DNA from: VRUB01 sp046758085
Lineage (GTDB): Bacteria > Pseudomonadota > Gammaproteobacteria > Acidiferrobacterales > SPGG2
Reading direction: 5' to 3'
Assembly (NCBI GenBank): GCA_046758085.1
Contig: JBHHZP010000177.1
Coordinates: 1 to 6,530, forward strand
Length of the DNA: 6,530 nt
Part shown: one piece after another, positions 1-6,199 of the stretch
How the letters are laid out: every line of letters starts with the position of its first letter
Position numbering within the stretch: position 1 is the first letter of the stretch
Notes under the pieces: model-generated
The model's input: the letters and a program-made list of their open reading frames with translations, nothing else
Database searches by the model: none
What the model was told of the DNA's origin: nothing
Translations under genes and position numbers: made by a program

Positions 1-932
1 AGCACCTGGTCACCGATAGCGTGTCCATGGGTATCATTGAATTTCTTGAAACGATCCACATCCACCATGGCTACGCAGTAGCTGCCGCTAAGCTTTAAGA
101 GCTCTTCCTCCAGCGCCCGGCGTCCCGGAAGCCCGGTCAGCTCGTCCATATAAGCCTTGCGGTATCCGTCCTGGATAACCCCGATGAGCATCAGTAGGCC
201 GCCCGCGCCCATGAACACGATGGTACTGATCATTTGCGCGCCCGTGTGAACGGCTATGGCAGCCGCTGCAAGCGCACCGACCATCGCGCCATCCACCAGC
301 CGCTGTCGGTAGCGCATGCGCGCGAGCAGCAAGACGAACCCGAGCGCAAAGCCCCCAATGACGAGCGGTGAGGCGGATGTCCAGGCGACGCCCTCAGAAT
401 TCATTATCGCTGCTGGCAGGAGCTGACGCGGATCAACACCGGGCCATGTGATAAGCACCGCAATCACCGCCGCCGGCAGCAGAATCAAGGCAAAGCGCAC
501 GAGACCGTGGACGGTAAAGATGCCACGCCCTTTAAGCAGGCACACCGCTGCGAAACACAACGGCAACAGCAGCCCAATGGCGTTGTAGATAGCGCGCTGA
601 CGGACTCCGTGGCCGAGACCGTGGGGCAACCCTTCGCGCAGGCCCCAATAAGCCATCAGCAGGACCGTGAGCGCAAAGAACGCGGGCGCATCGTTGAAGC
701 GCCAGCTCAAGCCCACACCGAGCCCGAGGATGACGTAAGGCAGGTAGCTCACGAGTAGCGCCTGCGAGCGAGACGTCGAGGCCAACTCCGGCACCACCCA
801 TGCAGCCGCCAACAACACACCGGCGGGTGCAGCCAACACCCCAGCCAACTGCACCCACCGCTTGGTCAGGAGTCGATCTGTAGCCCTGCGTCTGTACGCC
901 GGCTGCGACGCTCTGTGTTGCGCTTTGCGCAT
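1..932 (-). CDS. Membrane-bound diguanylate cyclase (GGDEF), N-terminal 310 residues, cut by the window edge
   Basis: The reverse strand is open from an ATG at 932 to the window edge. The first ~27 residues are basic and probably cytoplasmic. About eight hydrophobic segments follow (roughly residues 28-48, 57-76, 82-98, 113-133, 145-163, 188-205, 214-231, 234-252). A GGDEF domain then begins: DELTGLPGRR at 263-272 and DVDRFKKFND...GHAIGD at 291-308, the metal- and nucleotide-binding part of the fold. The GG(D/E)EF signature and any I-site lie outside the window, so catalytic competence cannot be judged. The expected role is synthesis of cyclic di-GMP from two GTP at the inner membrane, with the membrane region as an unidentified sensor. 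No good SD precedes 932. An in-frame ATG at 1016 would add 28 proline- and arginine-rich residues that do not look conserved, so I keep 932. It is transcribed divergently from a second GGDEF gene. Confidence 0.88.
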   Translation of the reverse strand, partial: MRKAQHRASQPAYRRRATDRLLTKRWVQLAGVLAAPAGVLLAAAWVVPELASTSRSQALLVSYLPYVILGLGVGLSWRFNDAPAFFALTVLLMAYWGLREGLPHGLGHGVRQRAIYNAIGLLLPLCFAAVCLLKGRGIFTVHGLVRFALILLPAAVIAVLITWPGVDPRQLLPAAIMNSEGVAWTSASPLVIGGFALGFVLLLARMRYRQRLVDGAMVGALAAAAIAVHTGAQMISTIVFMGAGGLLMLIGVIQDGYRKAYMDELTGLPGRRALEEELLKLSGSYCVAMVDVDRFKKFNDTHGHAIGDQV

Positions 933-1215
933 ATTATTCGAGTGTAGTACGGGGCCACAGAACGGCCGTGCCCATGTCTGGCGCCCCGTTTGTGGCTGCC
1001 GGGGGTGCGGTACCATGGCGTTCCGCGACACGCGGCGCCCTGAAGGCAGGCGCCTGGGCCATTCCCGGCCAGAGGCGCTACCGAAGATTGAGCATAAAGA
1101 CAGATAATTAGCCGGGTATTTTACTGGACAGGTTGAATTGTATCGTCTAACTTGTTGTTTTAGTGGGACTCAAAAATCCGCCACACCTAACTGGGGCGTC
1201 TCGGGAGCGCCGACC
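933..1215. other. Divergent intergenic region between two GGDEF genes
   Basis: These 283 bp separate two divergently transcribed GGDEF genes and should contain both promoters. I see no convincing sigma-70 -35/-10 pair for either gene. AT-rich patches occur around 1103-1110 and 1117-1165, upstream of the plus-strand gene. A 10-bp perfect palindrome, CAGGCGCCTG, lies at 1047-1056, but it has no extended arms or following T-run and could be chance. The plus-strand ORF across 862-1107 shows no protein-like character. Confidence 0.5.
1203..1207 (+). promoter_or_regulatory. Ribosome binding site that fixes the start of the second GGDEF gene
   Basis: GGGAG ends 8 nt before the ATG at 1216. The in-frame TTG at 1138, 26 codons upstream, has no comparable SD sequence. 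The residues it would add do not resemble a conserved N-terminus. This supports 1216 as the start. Confidence 0.6.
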
Positions 1216-2172
1216 ATGTTGCACACGACAGGCCAATCAGATACCGCAAAAATAGTCGATTTTTCCGGGAAAAATGCCCGGCTGGTACAGAAGATCGCTG
1301 CCTTGAAGGCCCAAGATACCGGCGACGACAGCAGCCAGGACCGGTTTAACAAGGCGCTCAGGACGGTAGCTGTCCTGCAAACGACGCTCGAGCTTGAGCA
1401 ACTCACCCGCCTGTTCTCACGGGAAGTCAGCGCTACCGTAGCGCACAGTAGCATCAATTACCGCAACCGCAGCCGCGATATCGACCTCACGGTTGGTCGT
1501 AGCGCCAGGTGTACGCGCACCTTTCGCTTGATTGTTGAAAAACAGGAGCTCGGGCAGCTGACATTTTCCCGAGGAAAACCGTTCACACACAAGGAAGCGG
1601 CGCTGCTCGAGTTCCTCCTCTCCAGTCTGGTCTATCCGTTACGCAATGCGTTGCAGTACAAGAACGCATTCCAGGCATCGCTGACCGACCCACTCACCGG
1701 GGTGTACAACCGCAGCGTCATGGAAACCGCATTGCGGCGCGAATCCTGTCTCGCACGTCGTCACAAAACGCCGCTCTCGCTGGTGTTGCTCGATATTGAT
1801 GGTCTGAAAATCGTCAACGATGAGTACGGCCACGAAACGGGGGACAACTTGATCAAGGCCGTTGCTGATTGCGTGTTACAGTCCCTGCGCGAAACAGACA
1901 TCTTTTCTCGCTTCGGCGGAGATGAGTTTGCGATTCTGCTCAGCAGTACCGCCCGACGGGGCGCCATAGTCCTCGCCGAACACATTCGCAAGAATGTCGA
2001 GGGAGTGGTTTGCATGTTTGGCCAGGACGCGATTATGGTCACGGTCAGCATGGGTGTCGCCACATTGGCGAGTAAAGACAGTGACAAAACCTTGTTTTCT
2101 CGCGCAGATGCGGCACTGTACCGGGCCAAGCGGGCAGGACGTAACTGCGTCAAAGTAGCGCGTGCCAGATAG
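1216..2172 (+). CDS. Soluble diguanylate cyclase with GAF-like N-terminus and C-terminal GGDEF domain
   Basis: The 318-residue product has no signal peptide or membrane segment. Residues ~1-45 are a variable, charged leader. Residues ~45-150 look like a degenerate GAF-type sensory region; I infer this from length, position and the typical LEFLLSSLVYPLRNALQYK linker, and see no ligand motif. The GGDEF domain spans ~152-316: DPLTGVYNR (158-166), DIDGLKIVNDEYGH (193-206), the intact GGDEF signature (234-238), and the late ADAALYRAKRAGRN motif. RETD at 225-228 lies exactly five residues before GGDEF, which is the canonical RxxD product-inhibition I-site. The protein is therefore predicted to be an active, feedback-inhibited cyclase making cyclic di-GMP from GTP. 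The signature DxDxFK is DIDGLK here, a conservative change. The input signal is unknown. Confidence 0.93.
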   Translation: MLHTTGQSDTAKIVDFSGKNARLVQKIAALKAQDTGDDSSQDRFNKALRTVAVLQTTLELEQLTRLFSREVSATVAHSSINYRNRSRDIDLTVGRSARCTRTFRLIVEKQELGQLTFSRGKPFTHKEAALLEFLLSSLVYPLRNALQYKNAFQASLTDPLTGVYNRSVMETALRRESCLARRHKTPLSLVLLDIDGLKIVNDEYGHETGDNLIKAVADCVLQSLRETDIFSRFGGDEFAILLSSTARRGAIVLAEHIRKNVEGVVCMFGQDAIMVTVSMGVATLASKDSDKTLFSRADAALYRAKRAGRNCVKVARAR

Positions 2173-2460
2173 GATTCAGCGCACTGCTGCCTCGTAAAAT
2201 CCCGCAATAGCACGATTCCTGACAAACGTTTGATGCTGAGACCGTTGCCAGCCCGGGATGCTCGTGCCGAGCCTGGAGGGGGTGAGGCCGAAAAAGAAAA
2301 AAGGCGCGTGGTACTCTTCCTGGCGGACGGGTATGAGCCGGAACAAGACAAGACTGTTGTCCCGGCGAACGCACAAACCAGGAAGGCTTGCGCCGGTGCC
2401 CAAGCGAAGCGGGGACTGCGAAGCGCATGCGCGTAGCGCGGCAGGTATTCACGGTGTGTC
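2173..2460. other. Convergent intergenic region, no gene recognised
   Basis: These 288 bp lie between the 3' ends of the plus-strand GGDEF gene and the minus-strand editing-domain gene. Overlapping ORFs run through on both strands, but none has protein-like composition or an SD-led start. Visible features are a purine tract at 2287-2302 (GCCGAAAAAGAAAAAAGG) and a 10-bp palindrome GCGCATGCGC at 2423-2432 within a GCG-rich stretch. I cannot build a strong stem followed by a T-run in either direction, so no intrinsic terminator is called. Confidence 0.5.
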
Positions 2461-2871
2461 TCAGAACGACTTGAATACCTTCGCCAACGACTCGCCATAT
2501 ACCGACAAGTCCCACTCGCAGGTGTAGCCGAAAGGGGTTAGCCATACGCTGTATCCCGTATTTCTCAACCGCTTGTCAAGTTCCTCAAGCAGTGCCTGCG
2601 CAAGCTCTGGATCGGCCTTGCTCGTGGAAAGATGGGTGAAAGAATGCAGCGCGACGTTGCGCAATCCGCGCTTGTTGGCGAGCCACTTGATATTCTTCAC
2701 GGCGGTGGCGACGAGCTTGTCCCGCCGCGGTTCGTCTTCCGCCTCCGCATGAACGAAGATCACCGCGACCTCTTGCAGATCCTCCTCGATTTCCCTGTCA
2801 ACGCCGCTCGCGATAGTCTTGAGAAACGATTTGTAGCGAAATCGCCGTGCTTGGAACATTAATAGTTTCAT
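2461..2871 (-). CDS. Stand-alone archaeal-type threonyl-tRNA synthetase editing domain (tRNA-Thr_ED fold)
   Basis: This 136-residue protein matches, end to end, the N-terminal editing domain of archaeal ThrRS (Pfam tRNA-Thr_ED, related in fold to D-aminoacyl-tRNA deacylase). Landmarks are the MKLLMF opening strand, VAVIFVHAE (35-43), the helix ending IKWLANKRG (61-69), the strand-loop HSFTHLS (76-82) and TPFGY (112-116). In archaea this domain hydrolyses Ser-tRNA(Thr); no synthetase or tRNA-binding domain is attached here. By comparison with the Pyrococcus domain as I remember it, catalytic-loop His83 is kept (His80). The Tyr120-Lys121 pair becomes Thr117-Cys118, and Glu134 becomes Lys131. 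Function may therefore have diverged. The start is chosen because MKLLMF matches the family N-terminus, although the SD is weak. The gene lies 150 bp downstream of alaX on the same strand. Confidence 0.85.
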   Translation of the reverse strand: MKLLMFQARRFRYKSFLKTIASGVDREIEEDLQEVAVIFVHAEAEDEPRRDKLVATAVKNIKWLANKRGLRNVALHSFTHLSTSKADPELAQALLEELDKRLRNTGYSVWLTPFGYTCEWDLSVYGESLAKVFKSF

Positions 2872-2877
2872 TGTTCA

Positions 2878-2912
2878 GAGTAGCGAGAGGGTCGCAGCGA
2901 GTAGCGAGGAAA
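2878..2912. repeat. Heptamer-phased repeat, left cluster (GAGTAGC units)
   Basis: The stretch reads in 7-bp steps as GAGTAGC, GAGAGGG, TCGCAGC, GAGTAGC, GAGGAAA: two identical units and three degenerate ones in phase. It begins 6 bp upstream of the start codon of the ThrRS-editing-domain gene. The 11-bp sequence at 2898-2908 is the exact reverse complement of 3002-3012 in the right cluster. Confidence 0.65.
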
Positions 2913-2990
2913 AACCTGAACATTCATTGATTGCAATTCTCTATTCAAGCCGGTGGTATGCGTCTAGGCAATACGCCACCTCGAACCCTG

Positions 2991-3018
2991 GCTACTCGAA
3001 ACTCGCTACTCGCCACTG
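2991..3018. repeat. Heptamer-phased repeat, right cluster (GCTACTC units)
   Basis: The stretch reads in 7-bp steps as GCTACTC, GAAACTC, GCTACTC, GCCACTG. It ends 3 bp from the stop codon of alaX. The units are the reverse complement of those at 2878-2912, so the two clusters face each other across about 78 bp of non-repeated, more AT-rich sequence. In RNA the arms could pair through the 11-bp match CTCGCTACTCG (3002-3012). There is no T-run, so it is not an obvious intrinsic terminator. Confidence 0.65.
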
Positions 3019-3021
3019 GCT

Positions 3022-3732
3022 TTATTCATCAAAAACAACGTTAACGCGCCGGTTGTGTTTTCCCTTCTTCTCAATCTTGCTAACCCGCACGCGTCCGATC
3101 TCACCGGTCGATGCCAGGTGGGTACCACCGCAGGGCTGCAGATCGACCCCTTCGATCTCGACCAGCCGTATCCGGCCCTGTCCTGCCGGCGGCTTGACCG
3201 ACATGGTGCGTACCAGATCGGGTTTAGCGTTCAATACCTCATCGGTAATCCAGCGAAAGCGAACGGGATGATCTTCCGTAATAACGCGGTTGAGCTGCTC
3301 GGTAATCTGCTCCTTGTCGAGCAGCTGATCGGGTAAATCGAAATCCAACCGTCCGCTGCCATCACGTATTGAGCCACCGGTAACACCGCCTGGCACCACC
3401 GCACACAACACGTGCAAGCATGTGTGCATGCGCATAAGACGGTGGCGGCGTTCCCAGTCGATCCCCGCGCTTACGGTCTCTCCCGGTTGCAGCGTCGCTG
3501 CTCCCTCAGCCGGCACATGGAAAACTTCCCCCGCGTGTTCTCCCTTGCGGGTATCTATGATCGGCACATCGGCTCCGTCGTCACGCCGCAGCACCCCCGT
3601 GTCTCCGGGTTGACCACCGCCCATGGGGTAGAAAACCGTACGGTCCAGCTGAATCCCGTGCTCGTCTACGGCAATCACCGTTGCCTCACACTGCCTCGCG
3701 TAGGGATCGGCCCTGAATAACTCGTCCGTCAT
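3022..3732 (-). CDS. alaX: Alanyl-tRNA editing protein, AlaX-M type
   Basis: This 236-residue protein is a free-standing homologue of the AlaRS editing domain. It hydrolyses Ser-tRNA(Ala) and/or Gly-tRNA(Ala) in trans in the cytoplasm. Residues ~10-90 form the N-terminal barrel and include GGGQPGDTG (38-46), the glycine-rich motif that distinguishes AlaX-M from the shorter AlaX-S. The zinc site is complete: His103 and His107 in HTCLH, and Cys201 and His205 in CGGTH. The RLDFD segment (128-132) is also typical. Length fits AlaX-M, and no AlaRS catalytic or dimerisation domain is present. The start is well supported by GGAGGG (3738-3743) five nt upstream of the ATG. It lies 103 bp downstream of the epimerase gene and upstream of a second tRNA-editing gene, on the same strand. 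The GGGQ motif, zinc ligands and length make the family assignment secure; substrate preference (Ser versus Gly) is not visible. Confidence 0.95.
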   Translation of the reverse strand: MTDELFRADPYARQCEATVIAVDEHGIQLDRTVFYPMGGGQPGDTGVLRRDDGADVPIIDTRKGEHAGEVFHVPAEGAATLQPGETVSAGIDWERRHRLMRMHTCLHVLCAVVPGGVTGGSIRDGSGRLDFDLPDQLLDKEQITEQLNRVITEDHPVRFRWITDEVLNAKPDLVRTMSVKPPAGQGRIRLVEIEGVDLQPCGGTHLASTGEIGRVRVSKIEKKGKHNRRVNVVFDE

Positions 3733-3737
3733 TGGCG

Positions 3738-3743
3738 CCCTCC
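3738..3743 (-). promoter_or_regulatory. Strong ribosome binding site of alaX
   Basis: GGAGGG on the minus strand lies five nt before the ATG at 3732. Its strength suggests efficient translation independent of the upstream epimerase gene. Confidence 0.7.
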
Positions 3744-3835
3744 GTTCGTTTCATATTGATGCTAACTTCAAACGCAGCGTCTCGCAGGCTGCTGGCGCGG
3801 CGCATGCAACCACCGCACCTTTTCAGCATCTCAGG

Positions 3836-4735
3836 CTAGGCCAGGATGTCTGCCAGCGCCGCCCGTAACTCAGGAAACTTGAAACGGTAGCCCGACTCGA
3901 GCAACCTGCTCGGAAGCACCTTCTGGCCAGTAACATACAAGTGTGCCATCTCTCCGACCATCAGCCGCAGTAACCATCCGGGGGCCCACATGAGCGCGGG
4001 TCGGTGCAAGGCCGCGGCAAGCTCGCGCGCAAAGTCACGATTCATCTCGGGGTTCGGCGCCGTAGTGTTGAACGCGCCTGCGAGCGACTCATCGGCCATC
4101 AGGTGCAGCATGATGCCGACCAGGTCGTCGATATGGACCCAGGACATCCACTGCCTGCCGCTGCCCACGTACCCACCCAGACCGAGCCTGAACTGGGACA
4201 CCAATGAGCTCAGAGCGCCGCCGCCTTTGCCGAGAACGACCCCGGTGCGCGATACGCACACGCGAACACCGTACTGCGCTGCCTTGAAGGCCTCGGCCTC
4301 CCACGCCTTGCATAGATGGGACTGATACTCGTTACCGGGCGGCGCATCCTCGCCCAGCTCCTCATCCCCGCGAGCACCGTAATAACCGACGGCCGACCCG
4401 CTAATCAGTATACCCGGCTTGCGATCGGTGCGGGCGATGTACCTGATCACCTGCCGGGTCACGCCGACCCGGCCTGCTAAGAATTCCTGTTTCAGCCTCT
4501 CCGTCCAACGGCCACTGCCGGGGCTCAGGCCGGCCAGATTGACAATAGCCTCCGGCGCCGTCTCCTGCGGCAGCTCATCCAGCGACTCGATCGCCGCCAC
4601 CTTGCCCTGCAAGAGCTGCTCGGCCCGTTGCCGCTCGCGCGTGAGCACACTGACGGCGTGACCCCCAGCCAGAAGTCGCCTGCACAACGCACCGCCGATG
4701 AAGCCGGTACCGCCGGTCACGAGAATATTCACCAC
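3836..4735 (-). CDS. TIGR01777-family NAD(P)-binding epimerase/oxidoreductase (YfcH-like)
   Basis: This 299-residue protein matches the usual length of the YfcH group of extended short-chain dehydrogenases. The N-terminal Rossmann fold opens with GGTGFIG (8-14), the dinucleotide-binding loop. NLAG (66-69), SAVGYYG (114-120, active-site region) and the SWVHIDD segment (198-204) follow. Residues ~248-297 form the C-terminal DUF1731 domain typical of TIGR01777 proteins, with LYVTGQKVLPSRLLESGY (266-283). No physiological substrate is firmly established for the family that I can name. The start is a GTG; two consecutive GTG codons (4735 and 4732) follow GGAGG (4740-4744), with spacings of 4 and 7 nt, so the true start could be one codon later. 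The gene lies 39 bp downstream of the aminotransferase and is probably co-transcribed with it. Confidence 0.92.
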   Translation of the reverse strand: MVNILVTGGTGFIGGALCRRLLAGGHAVSVLTRERQRAEQLLQGKVAAIESLDELPQETAPEAIVNLAGLSPGSGRWTERLKQEFLAGRVGVTRQVIRYIARTDRKPGILISGSAVGYYGARGDEELGEDAPPGNEYQSHLCKAWEAEAFKAAQYGVRVCVSRTGVVLGKGGGALSSLVSQFRLGLGGYVGSGRQWMSWVHIDDLVGIMLHLMADESLAGAFNTTAPNPEMNRDFARELAAALHRPALMWAPGWLLRLMVGEMAHLYVTGQKVLPSRLLESGYRFKFPELRAALADILA

Positions 4736-4774
4736 CCCCCCTCCAAACCCTCCCCCAACGTATGGAGAAAAGCA

Positions 4775-6154
4775 TTAGGCGGCGGATTTTAGCTCACCGC
4801 GCGCAGCGTCGAGCGCGCGCGCCAACCGCTCAAACAAATCGTCTACTTCGCTCTCCGTGATGATCAGCGGCGGACAGATGCCGATGGCATCGCCTGGCAG
4901 CGGCCGAACCAGCAGGCCCTGGCTTGAGGCCTTCTCAGAAACCAGCACAGCAGCTTTGCGCTCCGCCGGAAATGGGCGCTTGGTGGCTTTGTCGGCAACG
5001 ATTTCAACCGCCCCGATAAGGCCGACCCCGCGCGCGTGACCAACCAGCGGATGTTCGCCCAATGCCTGCAGCCTTTCCAGAAATCGAGGGGCGATACGGC
5101 GCACGTACTCGACAATGTTACGTTCTTCATAGATTCGCAGGGTTTCGAGGGCGACCGCTGCGGCCACGGGATGGCCGCCATAGGTATTTCCCGTACCGAA
5201 CATGCCGAGTTTATGGCTGTGCTGCGCGAACACGCGATAGATCGGTTCGGAGATCATGACCGCCCCGATCGGGATGTATGCGGATGAGAGTTGCTTGGCA
5301 CAGGTCACCATATCGGGCTTGATCGCATAGCTCTGCGAACCCCACATATTACCCGTGCGGCCGAACCCGCAGATCACCTCGTCCGCAATCATCAGGATAT
5401 CGTAGCGCCGGAGGACCGCCTGCACCTTTTCGAAGTAACCGGCGGGAGGCAGGAGCACACCACCGGCGCCCATCACAGGCTCGGCAATAAACGCGGCGAC
5501 CGTCTCCGGATCCTCTTGCTGGATAAGCTGCTCGAGGCTGGCGGCGAGCCGGCTGGCGAACTCTTCCTCAGTCTCGCCGGGATTCGCGTACCGGTAGTAA
5601 TGCGGCGTATCCGTGTGCAGAATTCGCTCGATCGGCAGATCGAAGTCGTTCTGAATATTTGGTAAGCCGGTCAGGCTTCCGGATGCAATCGTGACACCAT
5701 GGTAGGCCCGTTGGCGCGCGATTATTTTCTTCTTTTGCGGTCTGTTCAGGGCGTTATTGAAGTACCACACGAGCTTGATGGCCGTATCGACCGCCTCGGA
5801 GCCCGAGTTGACGAAGTAGACCTTGGCCATCGACTCGGGTGCCAATCCAATCAGTTTCTCCGCGAGCTCAATGACAGGCTCGGTTGAACGATGTGCGAAC
5901 GTATGTGAGAACGGTAATGTCTCCAGCTGCTGCGTTGCAGCCTGGACTAAGCGCTTTTCGTTGAACCCGAGCGACACACACCACAGGCCAGCGAGCCCCT
6001 CGATGTAACGCTGACCGGACTCGTCCCACACATAGATCCCTTCGCCGTGGGTGATAATAAGAGGTCCGCGCTCTTCATGCGCGGCCAAGTCCGTGTATGG
6101 ATGCAACACGTAGGCAATGTCTTTTGCGCCGAGTGCGTTTGCCGAAGATGACAT
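4775..6154 (-). CDS. Class III pyridoxal-phosphate aminotransferase (omega-transaminase type)
   Basis: This 459-residue fold-type I, class III (subgroup II) aminotransferase belongs to the pyruvate-dependent omega-transaminase group, which includes putrescine/diamine and beta-alanine:pyruvate enzymes. Visible motifs: HPYTDL (18-23); Trp58 in the active-site entrance; GSEA (118-121, phosphate binding); AYHG (150-153, ring stacking); DEV with Asp258 contacting the PLP nitrogen; the Schiff-base Lys287 in CAKQLSSAY; Thr321 in GTGNTYGG; and Arg417 in LLVRPLP, at the position of the carboxylate-binding flipping arginine. All catalytic residues are present. Expected reaction: amino group from an amine or omega-amino acid to pyruvate, giving alanine and an aldehyde; the exact amine cannot be read from sequence. 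The start at 6154 is supported by AAAGGAG five nt upstream; the in-frame ATG at 6193 is disfavoured. It is probably the first large gene of an operon with the epimerase. Confidence 0.95.
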   Translation of the reverse strand: MSSSANALGAKDIAYVLHPYTDLAAHEERGPLIITHGEGIYVWDESGQRYIEGLAGLWCVSLGFNEKRLVQAATQQLETLPFSHTFAHRSTEPVIELAEKLIGLAPESMAKVYFVNSGSEAVDTAIKLVWYFNNALNRPQKKKIIARQRAYHGVTIASGSLTGLPNIQNDFDLPIERILHTDTPHYYRYANPGETEEEFASRLAASLEQLIQQEDPETVAAFIAEPVMGAGGVLLPPAGYFEKVQAVLRRYDILMIADEVICGFGRTGNMWGSQSYAIKPDMVTCAKQLSSAYIPIGAVMISEPIYRVFAQHSHKLGMFGTGNTYGGHPVAAAVALETLRIYEERNIVEYVRRIAPRFLERLQALGEHPLVGHARGVGLIGAVEIVADKATKRPFPAERKAAVLVSEKASSQGLLVRPLPGDAIGICPPLIITESEVDDLFERLARALDAARGELKSAA

Positions 6155-6159
6155 GGGGT

Positions 6160-6166
6160 CTCCTTT
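6160..6166 (-). promoter_or_regulatory. Ribosome binding site that fixes the aminotransferase start
   Basis: AAAGGAG on the minus strand ends five nt before the ATG at 6154, ideal spacing. The longer in-frame ATG at 6193 would put this SD inside the coding region and would place its own start within a stem-loop. Confidence 0.75.
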
Positions 6167-6173
6167 GCCGATA

Positions 6174-6194
6174 GATGCCGGTCGCAACGGCATC
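6174..6194 (-). promoter_or_regulatory. Perfect inverted repeat in the aminotransferase 5' leader
   Basis: GATGCCG (6174-6180) and CGGCATC (6188-6194) form a perfect 7-bp inverted repeat around a 7-nt loop. It ends 19 nt upstream of the start codon and just before the SD. No T-run follows in the transcribed direction, so an intrinsic terminator is unlikely. It could be an operator or a leader hairpin affecting translation or RNA stability. The role is inference; only the symmetry is seen. Confidence 0.4.
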
Positions 6195-6199
6195 GTGAC

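Noticed and set aside
311..321. GCGCATGCGCG recurring in the membrane GGDEF gene and at 2423-2433 as a genome-wide motif
   Set aside because: Two copies of a short GC-rich palindrome, one inside coding sequence, are not enough to claim a repeat family.
933..1016. In-frame ATG at 1016 extending the membrane GGDEF protein by 28 residues
   Set aside because: The frame is open, but the added residues are a proline/arginine-rich mix with no family resemblance and only a weak GGAA upstream. It remains possible because the SD at 932 is also poor.
1138..1215. TTG start extending the soluble GGDEF protein by 26 residues
   Set aside because: It has no SD, and the extra residues are cysteine-rich and unlike a conserved N-terminus. 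The ATG at 1216 has GGGAG at good spacing.
2287..2302. A-rich/T-rich tract as an intrinsic terminator for either convergent gene
   Set aside because: No stable GC-rich stem directly precedes the tract on either strand, and it lies far from both stop codons.
2150..2545. Minus-strand ORFs across the convergent gap (131 and 245 codons)
   Set aside because: They overlap the 3' ends of two well-supported genes, have arginine/serine/proline-rich shadow-like composition, and show no family motifs.
5291..5665. 124-codon plus-strand ORF
   Set aside because: It is wholly antisense to the aminotransferase coding region, whose motifs are continuous there.
6155..6193. In-frame ATG extending the aminotransferase by 13 residues
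   Set aside because: An ideal AAAGGAG sits just before the ATG at 6154, and the longer start falls inside the inverted repeat. The family N-terminus fits the shorter form.
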